Of a DNA stretch of 64,000 nt, positions 27,167-35,454 are shown one piece after another. The notes under the pieces are model-generated. The model did no database searches, was not told where the DNA came from, and saw nothing but the letters and a program-made list of their open reading frames with translations. Each line of letters starts with the position of its first letter. Position 1 is the first letter of the stretch. Source of the stretch: Bacillota bacterium (GTDB lineage Bacteria > Bacillota > Clostridia > Acetivibrionales > DTU013); the NCBI GenBank assembly GCA_023412915.1, contig JAEZRE010000014.1, positions 186,001 to 250,000 on the forward strand, in the 5' to 3' direction. A program made the translations under genes and the position numbers.

Positions 27167-27180
27167 GGCGCATATGCGCC
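27167..27180. promoter_or_regulatory. 14-bp palindrome and direct repeats upstream of prkA
   Basis: GGCGCATATGCGCC is a perfect palindrome, 47 bp before the prkA start. Further upstream, TAAGGTAT occurs at 27233-27240 and 27246-27253. Both are candidate regulator sites in the divergent promoter region between prkA and the gene at 27343. Confidence 0.35.
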
Positions 27181-27307
27181 ATAGTAAATTATATTAGCAG
27201 GGCTTTGCTAAAATGCCACAGGACGTATATGGTAAGGTATGGCAATAAGGTATCAAGTGTGATTTTTTAGTATCCAGTATTTACATACGGTGGACATAAC
27301 GTCAGGA

Positions 27308-27316
27308 TGATATAAT
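27308..27316 (+). promoter_or_regulatory. extended -10 promoter of the membrane protein gene
   Basis: TG-A-TATAAT (27308-27316) is an extended -10 element with no clear -35. Transcription would begin near 27323, which rules out the ATG at 27322 and supports the ATG at 27343. Confidence 0.6.
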
Positions 27317-27342
27317 AGAATATGAACCTGGAGGCTGATGCG

Positions 27343-29178
27343 ATGCCTTATAAAAAACCTGTAAGATACATCTCCGGCTTGGTTGCGGGGTTTCTACTGT
27401 TTATTGCATTATTGGCGGTACAGCTGAATAGTGTTATTTTCAATGCCGGTTTCCAGCAAGCGGCTATAGACAGATTAAATATTTACGAACGTTTAGTAGC
27501 CGCACCAGTCATGTTCTCAGCAAAAAGCGGAGATATACCTTTTGAGGCTGCTGTTAAAAATTCGATCACGCCCGATCTATTGAACAAGAACGTAAAATCT
27601 CTTATCGACGGTCTAATAGATTTTGTCAGCGGACGGTCGCGCAATCTCCCTGATCTCTATATCTCAGGCGCCGACAAGTTGAGTATTGCGACGTCCGCAG
27701 GGGTTACGCCCGCGGCTGTTGAAAAAATAAACCTGCAGTTGATTATGATGTTTTCCAGCGAACAGAATTTTAATGACATTTTATCAGTTGTGAGCCTGAT
27801 ACAGTTCATTCTTGCCTACCTTCCGCCGTTTTCCCTGCTGCTGTGCGCCGCTGTGGCCGCGGCGGCTTCAGTCAAACGCCCGTCCGAAATTCCTGGCTGG
27901 ATGCGCACCTCGGTATTGACCTTTTTTATACTATGCTGGCTGTCTGCCTGGCTGATCGATTCGATCCCCTGGTTGATACCATTTGAAAGGTTTTCATGGT
28001 TACCGGGGTCCGATGTGACAGGAATACTCTTTGATTATATACATTATTGCTCCGGCGGTATCTCCGCAGGCATACTTTTATCAGGCCTGCTCCTGCCTGC
28101 GGGAATATGGTTTGCCTTCTATCTATGCAATCGCCTTAACGAACGCAATGAAACCGTCAGTCTGATAACTTCTTCATCACACCGCAATCGGGGTGGACTT
28201 AGGCATAAATCCGGCTTGATGCCGGACCAGGGCAGCTCGATGCCTGTCCTGGATCGTTCGATGCCGGTTTGGGGCAGCTCGTCGGCGGCAAAGGCCAGCT
28301 CGTTACCGGTCCGGATCAACACGACGTCGACCAAGGCTTGTACAATACCGGGCCGGGGCAGCTCGACGCCGGTCCGTACACATTTTATACCGGTTCGGAC
28401 TCGGTTTACATCTGCCCGGAACAGGACTATACCGTTGTTGCTCGCAGTAACAGCTATTTACTCCCTGTTGGCCTATGCGCTTGTCAGCAATACAGACAGC
28501 CTGTTTCACAAAAGAAACCTTGCACATGCTGTTTCCTACATAATGGGAAACCTGAGCTACAACAGATATACGGATGCAAGAAATGAAGATGTTTGCCTTC
28601 TGAATGTAAAGGTGGTGAGTGAGAATGACAAAACACCGGTGCAAAATATGCCGATGGTGATGTATCCTCTTGATTCCAGTTCTGCCGGCAAGGCATCAGG
28701 CGATAAGAGAGTTGCTCTCCAAAAAACAGATGAGAACGGCTCCGGCTCTTTTTTACTGTCTAAAGGCGAATTCAGACTTGAACTTTATTCTTCGGACTCA
28801 TCAGGCTACGATTACCAGGCTGTACCTGCGCCGCTTTCATATAATCTAAGCCTTTCGTCGCCCGGAAGAACCGATCTTACTGTTACACTCGGCAGTGCTG
28901 CCGGAACAGCCGGCAACGACGGCTCTGTAAGCAATACAGGTACAGCGGTCAATCCAGGCAGTTCAACCACAGCAAGCGAATCGTCTAAAGCAAGCGACTC
29001 CGATAAATCAGGCAACGCCAATAATCCAACCGACTCCGGTAAATCAAACAACGCCAATAATTCGACCGGTACCGGCAATTCAACCGTTGCCGGCAGTTCA
29101 AGCGACCCAGGCGTTACCAGTGTTCCTGTCATACCACGTTTAAAGATCGTAGATGCCTCAATGCAATACATGCCGTAA
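27343..29178 (+). CDS. unknown membrane protein with heptapeptide-repeat loop and Ser/Asn-rich tail
   Basis: I do not recognise the family. TGGAGG lies eight bases before the ATG at 27343 (611 aa). Hydrophobic segments: about residues 9-29, 155-176, 187-207, 230-255 and 370-390. Between the fourth and fifth helix is a loop built of about ten seven-residue units (consensus S-S-M/L-P-V-R/L-x). The C-terminal part (about 405-515) has a carboxypeptidase-regulatory-like or Ig-like beta domain (VCLLNVKVVSENDKTPVQNMPM, then DENGSGSFLLSKGEFRLEL), followed by a Ser/Thr/Gly/Asn-rich tail with about 12-residue repeats. The beta domain and tail are probably outside the cell. Divergent from prkA. Confidence 0.75.
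   Translation: MPYKKPVRYISGLVAGFLLFIALLAVQLNSVIFNAGFQQAAIDRLNIYERLVAAPVMFSAKSGDIPFEAAVKNSITPDLLNKNVKSLIDGLIDFVSGRSRNLPDLYISGADKLSIATSAGVTPAAVEKINLQLIMMFSSEQNFNDILSVVSLIQFILAYLPPFSLLLCAAVAAAASVKRPSEIPGWMRTSVLTFFILCWLSAWLIDSIPWLIPFERFSWLPGSDVTGILFDYIHYCSGGISAGILLSGLLLPAGIWFAFYLCNRLNERNETVSLITSSSHRNRGGLRHKSGLMPDQGSSMPVLDRSMPVWGSSSAAKASSLPVRINTTSTKACTIPGRGSSTPVRTHFIPVRTRFTSARNRTIPLLLAVTAIYSLLAYALVSNTDSLFHKRNLAHAVSYIMGNLSYNRYTDARNEDVCLLNVKVVSENDKTPVQNMPMVMYPLDSSSAGKASGDKRVALQKTDENGSGSFLLSKGEFRLELYSSDSSGYDYQAVPAPLSYNLSLSSPGRTDLTVTLGSAAGTAGNDGSVSNTGTAVNPGSSTTASESSKASDSDKSGNANNPTDSGKSNNANNSTGTGNSTVAGSSSDPGVTSVPVIPRLKIVDASMQYMP
28213..28422 (+). repeat. 21-bp degenerate in-frame tandem array
   Basis: About ten 21-bp units, best conserved where they read AGCTCGATGCCTGTCCTGGAT or AGCTCGACGCCGGTCCGTACA-like; each encodes a seven-residue unit with S-S-x-P-V. 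The array lies in a hydrophilic loop of the membrane protein. Confidence 0.75.
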
Positions 29179-29301
29179 TATCAGGCAGCTATGCAAACGG
29201 TTTTATATGCGACAAATTCACTGTCCCTCTGTCCCATCCTGATATGCGAATTCATCTGGAACAAAGTCCCTCTCCCTCTGTTCCACCCCGGTCCCATATA
29301 A

Positions 29302-29326
29302 AAAGCTGCCCGTTTCAGGCAGCTTT
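29302..29326. terminator. bidirectional terminator between convergent genes
   Basis: AAAGCTGCC (29302-29310) pairs with GGCAGCTTT (29318-29326), with A/T-rich flanks on both sides. It separates the membrane protein gene from trpB2. Confidence 0.75.
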
Positions 29327-29374
29327 CATAATACTTTCACCTATTCTGTTTCAGTTTGATTTACCCGTCCTTGC

Positions 29375-30739
29375 TTATTTTATATTCGGCAGATTGGCAA
29401 TACTCTTTCTGACATCCTCTTTCGAATAGTCCACGTCGATCATATTTCCGCTGAAATAGAGGTCGTACGAAGACATATCGAAATATCCGTGTCCGCTCAG
29501 GTTGAAGAGTATAACCTTAGATTCGCCCGCTTCCTTGTATTTCAAAGCCTCGTCAATGGCGGCCCTGATGGCGTGGGAGGATTCCGGCGCCGGTACTATG
29601 CCTTCTGTACGTGCAAATAGGACTCCTGCGTCGAAGACCGACTTCTGGCCATACGACTGAGCTTCGATGATACCATCATGATAAAGCTGGCTTACGATGG
29701 CGGAATCGCCGTGATATCTCAACCCGCCCGCATGGATGCCCTCCGGTGTGAAATCATGGCCGAGGGTATACATCTTTGTAATAGGAGCAACCTTGGCAGT
29801 GTCGCCGTAATCATAAGCGAATACGCCTTTGGTAAGTGTGGGGCAGGCAGAAGGTTCCACTGCAACAGCTCTGACCCTGGCTCCGTCGAATTTATCCTTG
29901 ATGAATGGGAATGAAATGCCTGAGAAGTTAGAACCACCGCCGCAGCAGGCAAAAATTACATCGGGGTATTCATCTATTTTCTGCATCTGAAGTTTTGCTT
30001 CCTGACCAATTATGGTCTGGTGGAGGCATACATGGTTCAGAACACTTCCGAGTGCGTAGTTGGTATCGTCGTGTGTCGCCGCATCCTCAACTGCCTCGCT
30101 GATGGCTATTCCAAGGCTTCCTGTCGAATCAGGGTCCCTTTCAAGTATCATCCTGCCCGAACTTGTCAGAGTGCTTGGGCTTGAATTGACAGTCGCTCCA
30201 AAGGTTTGCATGAATGAGCGCCTGTAGGGCTTTTGCTGATAGCTTACCTTGACCATGTAAACGGTGCAATCCATGCCAAAATGACTGCAGGCCATGCTCA
30301 GAGCACTTCCCCACTGCCCCGCTCCCGTTTCGGTCGCAAGACGCTTGATGCCGGCTTTTTTATTGTAGTAAGCCTGCGCAAGCGCAGAATTCAGTTTATG
30401 GCTTCCTGTGGCGTTTACGCCCTCATACTTGTAATATATCCTCGCGGGTGTATCCAGCGCTTTCTCAAGGTTCCTTGCCCTGAACAGAGGCGTAGGCCGC
30501 CATTGCCTGTACATGTCCCTGACTTCGTCAGGTATTTCGATATATCTCTCCGCAGACATTTCCTGGGCTATAAGCGCATCAGGAAAAATGGCCTTCATTT
30601 CCTCAGGCTTCAGTGCTTCGCTTGTAAAAGGGCTGAAATACGGGGCGGGCTTGTTCGGCATGTCGGCAACAATATTGTACCAATGCCTCGGGATCTCGGA
30701 TTCTTCCAATAGAACTTTAACGACATCATTTCTGCTCAT
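29375..30739 (-). CDS. trpB2: TrpB2-type tryptophan synthase beta-like protein
   Basis: PLP-dependent fold type II enzyme of the TrpB2 branch (454 aa), longer than canonical TrpB1 and recognised by its N-terminal extension. The PLP lysine is in EGVNATGSHKLNSALA; the phosphate-binding loop is CCGGGSNFSGI; GAGQWGSALSMA is the usual substrate loop. The ATG at 30739 is preferred over TTG 30748 because GAGGAGA at 30750-30756 sits ten bases upstream. No trpA or other trp gene is near, so it may condense indole or serine-derived substrates alone; this is known for some TrpB2 but not proven here. Confidence 0.93.
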   Translation of the reverse strand: MSRNDVVKVLLEESEIPRHWYNIVADMPNKPAPYFSPFTSEALKPEEMKAIFPDALIAQEMSAERYIEIPDEVRDMYRQWRPTPLFRARNLEKALDTPARIYYKYEGVNATGSHKLNSALAQAYYNKKAGIKRLATETGAGQWGSALSMACSHFGMDCTVYMVKVSYQQKPYRRSFMQTFGATVNSSPSTLTSSGRMILERDPDSTGSLGIAISEAVEDAATHDDTNYALGSVLNHVCLHQTIIGQEAKLQMQKIDEYPDVIFACCGGGSNFSGISFPFIKDKFDGARVRAVAVEPSACPTLTKGVFAYDYGDTAKVAPITKMYTLGHDFTPEGIHAGGLRYHGDSAIVSQLYHDGIIEAQSYGQKSVFDAGVLFARTEGIVPAPESSHAIRAAIDEALKYKEAGESKVILFNLSGHGYFDMSSYDLYFSGNMIDVDYSKEDVRKSIANLPNIK

Positions 30740-30897
30740 GATTCTCAACTCTCCTCATCTTATCTATTCTGACCTGTTCTAATCTCTTTTTAATATATTA
30801 TAATATTATTTAATCATTTGCAAGTAAATAATGGCAGTTATCAAGCGGATATATTCATATTTATCAGGTTACCTTCGTCCTTCATTCAACCCGCCTG

Positions 30898-32181
30898 TCA
30901 ATTGCCGGTCTCACCGTTGTCCGCTTCATTATCTCCGGTTTTGACGGTATCGTTCCCATTCCCGCCTGACTTATCCTTTTTCGTACCATAGCGCTTGATA
31001 CTCAGGTCGACGCCTTTTGAACGCGCGAACCCGATCATATCGTTCAGCATGGCTTCATTTGCGTCGGACAGTTTGTTTTGCGGAATAACGAGCAATACTT
31101 CCCTGCTTTTAATAGATTCATTCTTTATAACTATCCCTTCGTTGCCCCAGGGTTTTTCCTGCCCCTTGTATTTGGCGAGCTCGTTTATATAGCCCTTTAA
31201 CGTCTTCTCGGCATTATCGCCGGTTTGATAGCCCGCTGCCGTAAGATCCATGCTTTTAATCATTACCGCCTTCCCATTTTTAAATGCCGAGATGACCGGA
31301 AAGCTGTCCGGCAGGTTCGCACCAAACAGCCTTCTTATTTTGAGCCCGCGCTGAAAATTGCTCAGAGACCAAATATCCTCCGTATCATCCCTGGACGAGC
31401 CATCCAGGACTCCGCTGCTGTCATCTCCGCCAAGCCATGCCTTTGCCCGCGATCGCTGCACTATTTCAAGATCGGGCATGAAGCTTAGGGGCAGGATCAG
31501 ATTGACTCTGTACTTTACTACTATATCTATATATTCCTCACTGTCCGCTAAAAACGAAGAGCCGCTGAAATCAAGTCCCCCAAAGCCATTTTCGATATTG
31601 AGTACTTTGAGTCTCTGATCGACATTCTCCATACTGCCGGTCACCAGATACTTTTTCATATAAAGCTTCACAACAGGCGTAAAAAGCTGTGTCTTGGCGT
31701 CATTGACATAACCGGCGGCTATATAACAGGCAATGGCCTTTAGCTCGTCCAAAGGATCGGCTGCCGCAGCATCGGCCTGCTCGAGCAGCTTCTTGAAATT
31801 ATCTCCGGCTTTGTCAAGCGCGTCGATACCGTCCGTCAAGCTTCCCGAGTCCTGCCCTGCGCCTGCTCCAACCGAGCTCAAAGAATCATAGCTTTCAAAG
31901 ACGCTGTTTATCTGGTTTTTGAACAGCTCCGACCTGTTATTGATATTATCGCGTACCGTATCATGAATATCTCTGATCCCGCTGATGTGGTAAACATAAC
32001 CTGCGGACGCTATTTCGGATGCGGTCTCATCAAGCGCATGCTGGATCAGTTCGTAAGTGCATACCGTTTTTACAAGGAAAAGGATCGTGAAAAAGGCACA
32101 TAAAAGGACAGGCATCACCAAAGCCGCTTCTACGGTCAAAGCGCCTTTCCTTTCCTTTAGCTTCGATTTCTCCGCGGCCAT
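30898..32181 (-). CDS. TadE-like pseudopilin-type membrane protein 3
   Basis: N-terminal anchor KGALTVEAALVMPVLLCAFFTILFLVKTV is the class III signal-like helix of TadE/TadF proteins, with the charged E five residues into the helix. The rest (about 375 residues) is an extracytoplasmic domain with many polar helices, a potential coiled-coil near 105-150, and a Gly/Asn-rich C-terminus. Third gene of a three-gene run. No catalytic motif. A role in an envelope fibre or secretion apparatus is inferred from the anchor only. Confidence 0.72.
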   Translation of the reverse strand: MAAEKSKLKERKGALTVEAALVMPVLLCAFFTILFLVKTVCTYELIQHALDETASEIASAGYVYHISGIRDIHDTVRDNINNRSELFKNQINSVFESYDSLSSVGAGAGQDSGSLTDGIDALDKAGDNFKKLLEQADAAAADPLDELKAIACYIAAGYVNDAKTQLFTPVVKLYMKKYLVTGSMENVDQRLKVLNIENGFGGLDFSGSSFLADSEEYIDIVVKYRVNLILPLSFMPDLEIVQRSRAKAWLGGDDSSGVLDGSSRDDTEDIWSLSNFQRGLKIRRLFGANLPDSFPVISAFKNGKAVMIKSMDLTAAGYQTGDNAEKTLKGYINELAKYKGQEKPWGNEGIVIKNESIKSREVLLVIPQNKLSDANEAMLNDMIGFARSKGVDLSIKRYGTKKDKSGGNGNDTVKTGDNEADNGETGN

Positions 32182-32192
32182 CGTAATTCCTC

Positions 32193-34682
32193 CTAATACC
32201 CTTCGTATACAAGCACCTTGAAGAGATATCTTCCGTCGGCAGTCTTCAGCGTTTTACTGATAAATGGGCGCGTAATGAACAGGTACTTCATCGATACTTC
32301 GGCCTCCACGCGCACGTACGTCGAACTGTCCGCCATCCTGAAACCGCCGCTGCTTTTTTCGAGGTTAAGCTGTATCAGGTCTTCGATCCTGTCTAGCTTT
32401 TTATCCTCGTCCACTGTGAGCAGGAATAGTCTTAAATAATCATGATAATTGAAATACAGCCGTTTATCGGTATTGGGCACGGTTTGTGCAGGAATGCCAA
32501 TGTCAAGCTTCCAGTCGCCTTTCATTTTGTAGATCGGGACCGATTCGCCCTGCATCAGGTCAGTAAGATCTATTATTGCCTCGCCCATGCCCCAGCCGCA
32601 CATTATAAGGTTCGACAGTATGGGTATGCCGGCCCCTCCGGTCCACCAACCTGCGACTGCCGTGGCAACGCCGGTTGCCATCGATTTCTTTTTGGGGTCG
32701 GTATATACATGGAGCGTATCGAGCCCGAACCTGACAAGCAGCACCTCACCTTTCGTCAATATGCCGTTGAGCTTTTGCGAGGGCTGCCCATGCAGTACAT
32801 ACTCGACTTCACCGTCATAAAAGGTGTCGGTTTTACTTTTCTCTGTTCCGTGAAGATTCGTATCCTTTTCAGTCCTACTCCCGCTCCTCAATTCTGGAAC
32901 GGCGTTTTTGAAGCTGCCCATTATGTATTCATTTATATAGATATTATCCCTTAAGGCTTTAAGGTCGTCGCCCATCCTTCTTCCGATGTCCGAGACAAAA
33001 CCGAGCACATTTTCCTGGAACATTCCGTCCTCGTCATAAAGATCCGCTTCATCACCGACATTCTCCAGGCTCCCGCCGTATTCCACCGAGCCCTCTGAGG
33101 CCTCCGGAGCTGTGCTGTCTTTCTCACTTAGTCCAAGCAACTCCTCATCTTCCTTATCGAAATTCGGAGTCGGTTTTTTGGTAACCGATGGAAGGTCGTT
33201 TCTTAGTATCCCGGCTGTTTCATAATTGACATCCTGCAGGAGCTTCTCGGAAATGAATTTCTTTACGGCATCCGCCTTACCTTCTCTTGGATCTTCCTTA
33301 TTTCCTTCTTTAACCGGCCTTGAATAATCATATGCAACCCTGCAATAACCTTTTATCGTATCGAGCAAGCCGGAGGGCAGGCTTACATTGCCTATATATC
33401 CCGCCCCTTGTCTGGCGGAATCAAGCTGTGATGCCACATCCTTCAGGAGCGAACTGTTGGATCTCACGTTTTCAAGTATTTCCGCCGCCTTCTGTCCGTC
33501 CAGTATCAATTGCTTGAGCCCATCCAGCTCACTCTGCGTCTGATCCCTGAAATCGGCGGAAAAAGCCCCGGCTTCACCGGTAAAGTTTTCGCTGAGATAT
33601 CCTTCGAGGCCCTTTATGGCTTCCTGCGCTTTCCTGCCCTTCTCCGCTATTGCTTCCACCTCTTTGACCGCGTCCTCGTTTTTCCCTATAAAGTCCTGTG
33701 TCAGTGAATAGCGCAATTCATCAAACACGCTGCTCATGTCGTCCTCAGTATCGTCAATGGTGTCTTCGAGCGACGAACGTTCGTCCATCAGACTGCTCAG
33801 CGCGCTTTCCAGCGAATCGAGTTCGCTGCCGGAATCCGTTCCGGAGCTGCCGTCCGGGGAGCCTGCATCTCCGGTACCGCTTCCCGTTGCATTCCCTCCG
33901 CTTCCTCCCGTCTCCGACCCTGAATTGCCGCTTTCCGAGGCGGTGCTTTCCAGTTGTGATATCTGAGACTCAAGCTCACTGATACTGCTATCTACCGAAC
34001 TCAGGCTTTCCTTTGCCGATGCCAGGGCTTCCTTAAGCGAATTGAAGCTTTTGAAGGCCGACTCCCAGCTGCCGTTCATATTGAAGCCGTTTATGAACTT
34101 CTCCGCACTGCTTCCCAAGCCGTCGACCAGCTTCTTCAGCTTCTGCTGCGACTTATCCATCCTGCCCAGCAGTTTGTCTATTCCTACCTTTTGCTTGTAC
34201 GCCCCGGACATTTTCCCCGCATCCTTCACTGCGGAGATTTTTTCGACAAAGCCTTCGACCAATTCCGCCGGCGCTCTGTACTTCATATATTCCAGTATCT
34301 GCTTCTTTGTGACGTCGTTTTCACTTAGGTTGAATACGGGAGTAACGCTTATATTCTCGATCCTGAAACCGAAAAGGTCCGCGCTGCCCTTGTAGAAATC
34401 CTCTCCCGCAGGTATCGATAGATTGCAGGCCAGGTTTTCCTGGAAACTGTCCTCCAGACCGGCCTGATCCTTTACATTTACCGCAAATATTCCATAATCA
34501 TCCTTCAGCCTGCTGCCGTAATCGGCGAGCAGCGACTTTGCCGCCGTATCTACAGCCCTTTTTACTATCGCCTTCCCGGCGCTGACCCTCGATACGTCTA
34601 CAAGCACTCCTGCCAGTATCAGAAGCGCCGGAAGCAAAATGGCGGCAAATACGGTGATCTGGCCCGACGCTTTGCTTTTCAA
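32193..34682 (-). CDS. large TadG-like envelope protein
   Basis: 829 aa. The N-terminus SGQITVFAAILLPALLILAGVLVDVSR is the TadG/Flp-type anchor, followed by AVDTAAKSLLADYGSRLKDDYGIFAV. A long helical stretch (about 200-300) contains a Ser/Gly/Thr linker (about 240-280) flanked by heptad-like coiled coils, then a further helical domain with acidic tail. A second hydrophobic Gly-rich segment near residues 665-700 (VATAVAGWWTGGAGIPIL) may be a re-entrant helix. It overlaps no neighbour; 11 bp separate it from the next gene. Function unknown. Confidence 0.72.
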   Translation of the reverse strand: MKSKASGQITVFAAILLPALLILAGVLVDVSRVSAGKAIVKRAVDTAAKSLLADYGSRLKDDYGIFAVNVKDQAGLEDSFQENLACNLSIPAGEDFYKGSADLFGFRIENISVTPVFNLSENDVTKKQILEYMKYRAPAELVEGFVEKISAVKDAGKMSGAYKQKVGIDKLLGRMDKSQQKLKKLVDGLGSSAEKFINGFNMNGSWESAFKSFNSLKEALASAKESLSSVDSSISELESQISQLESTASESGNSGSETGGSGGNATGSGTGDAGSPDGSSGTDSGSELDSLESALSSLMDERSSLEDTIDDTEDDMSSVFDELRYSLTQDFIGKNEDAVKEVEAIAEKGRKAQEAIKGLEGYLSENFTGEAGAFSADFRDQTQSELDGLKQLILDGQKAAEILENVRSNSSLLKDVASQLDSARQGAGYIGNVSLPSGLLDTIKGYCRVAYDYSRPVKEGNKEDPREGKADAVKKFISEKLLQDVNYETAGILRNDLPSVTKKPTPNFDKEDEELLGLSEKDSTAPEASEGSVEYGGSLENVGDEADLYDEDGMFQENVLGFVSDIGRRMGDDLKALRDNIYINEYIMGSFKNAVPELRSGSRTEKDTNLHGTEKSKTDTFYDGEVEYVLHGQPSQKLNGILTKGEVLLVRFGLDTLHVYTDPKKKSMATGVATAVAGWWTGGAGIPILSNLIMCGWGMGEAIIDLTDLMQGESVPIYKMKGDWKLDIGIPAQTVPNTDKRLYFNYHDYLRLFLLTVDEDKKLDRIEDLIQLNLEKSSGGFRMADSSTYVRVEAEVSMKYLFITRPFISKTLKTADGRYLFKVLVYEGY

Positions 34683-34700
34683 ATCATGATCCCCCCAATA

Positions 34701-35354
34701 CTATTCTAAAAATTCGGAAAGCTTGTCCTTCATTTCCTTCATAGCATTTCTCGTCTTCTCAGCAAGGTTCTTCAAACCGGGGAACTTGTTTTCCACCTTT
34801 TTTTCAACATCGATTATGAAATCGGTCGTCCGGATCAATTCGGCAGGCTCGTCAACCGAGGAAACAGCCACAGCCGTAATGTCGATGGTTTCACTTTGTC
34901 CAAGAAACCCGCTTAAGCGTCCCAAAGGATTTTCGTAACTTTTACTGACGCTTACGACCAGTTTTTTATAAATGACATAATCCTTCAATTCGGCCGAAAC
35001 GGAGGTATTGACCGGCTTTAGCAATTCATTGCGCGCTGCGAGCTTCAGTGCGTATTCTTCAACATCGCCGAGCCTGCCTTCCTTTCCGCCGTCAAAAAGC
35101 CTTCTATATAGTTTGGGATTTTTGATATCTTCAACGCCCGGTTTCCCTTCAAAAGGCAAATCCGTGCCTGAAGACCAGGCCAGAGCGCCCGCCTCCGCCG
35201 CACTTTCCGCAGCCGACTGGATAGCCGCCTTCTGCTGCAGCAGCAGCCCCATATAAGCAACTGCGGCTATGCAAAGTATTATTACCGGTACGATGATCGA
35301 CGCCTCGACAGTAATACTCCCTCTGTTTTTCGCACTTTCGACAATGCCCTGCAT
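34701..35354 (-). CDS. TadE-like pseudopilin-type membrane protein 1
   Basis: 217 aa. The N-terminus NRGSITVEASIIVPVIILCIAAVAYMGLLLQQKAAIQSAAESAAEAGAL is a classic TadE-type segment: short basic leader, conserved Glu, then a single hydrophobic helix. The remainder is a small extracytoplasmic domain. It starts a run of three related genes and lies 100 bp downstream of a radical SAM gene on the same strand. The Tad ATPase, inner-membrane platform and peptidase genes are absent from this window. Confidence 0.78.
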   Translation of the reverse strand: MQGIVESAKNRGSITVEASIIVPVIILCIAAVAYMGLLLQQKAAIQSAAESAAEAGALAWSSGTDLPFEGKPGVEDIKNPKLYRRLFDGGKEGRLGDVEEYALKLAARNELLKPVNTSVSAELKDYVIYKKLVVSVSKSYENPLGRLSGFLGQSETIDITAVAVSSVDEPAELIRTTDFIIDVEKKVENKFPGLKNLAEKTRNAMKEMKDKLSEFLE

Positions 35355-35454
35355 TTATTCAATCTCCATATATTTGTATATAATACCATATTTATACATA
35401 ACATCGCCATTATACACCAATATTTGGAAAATAAAAAGAAAATAATGAAGAAAA

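Noticed and set aside
27291..27316. TGGACA as a -35 for the gene at 27343
   Set aside because: The spacer to TATAAT is only 14 bp; the extended -10 explains the promoter better.
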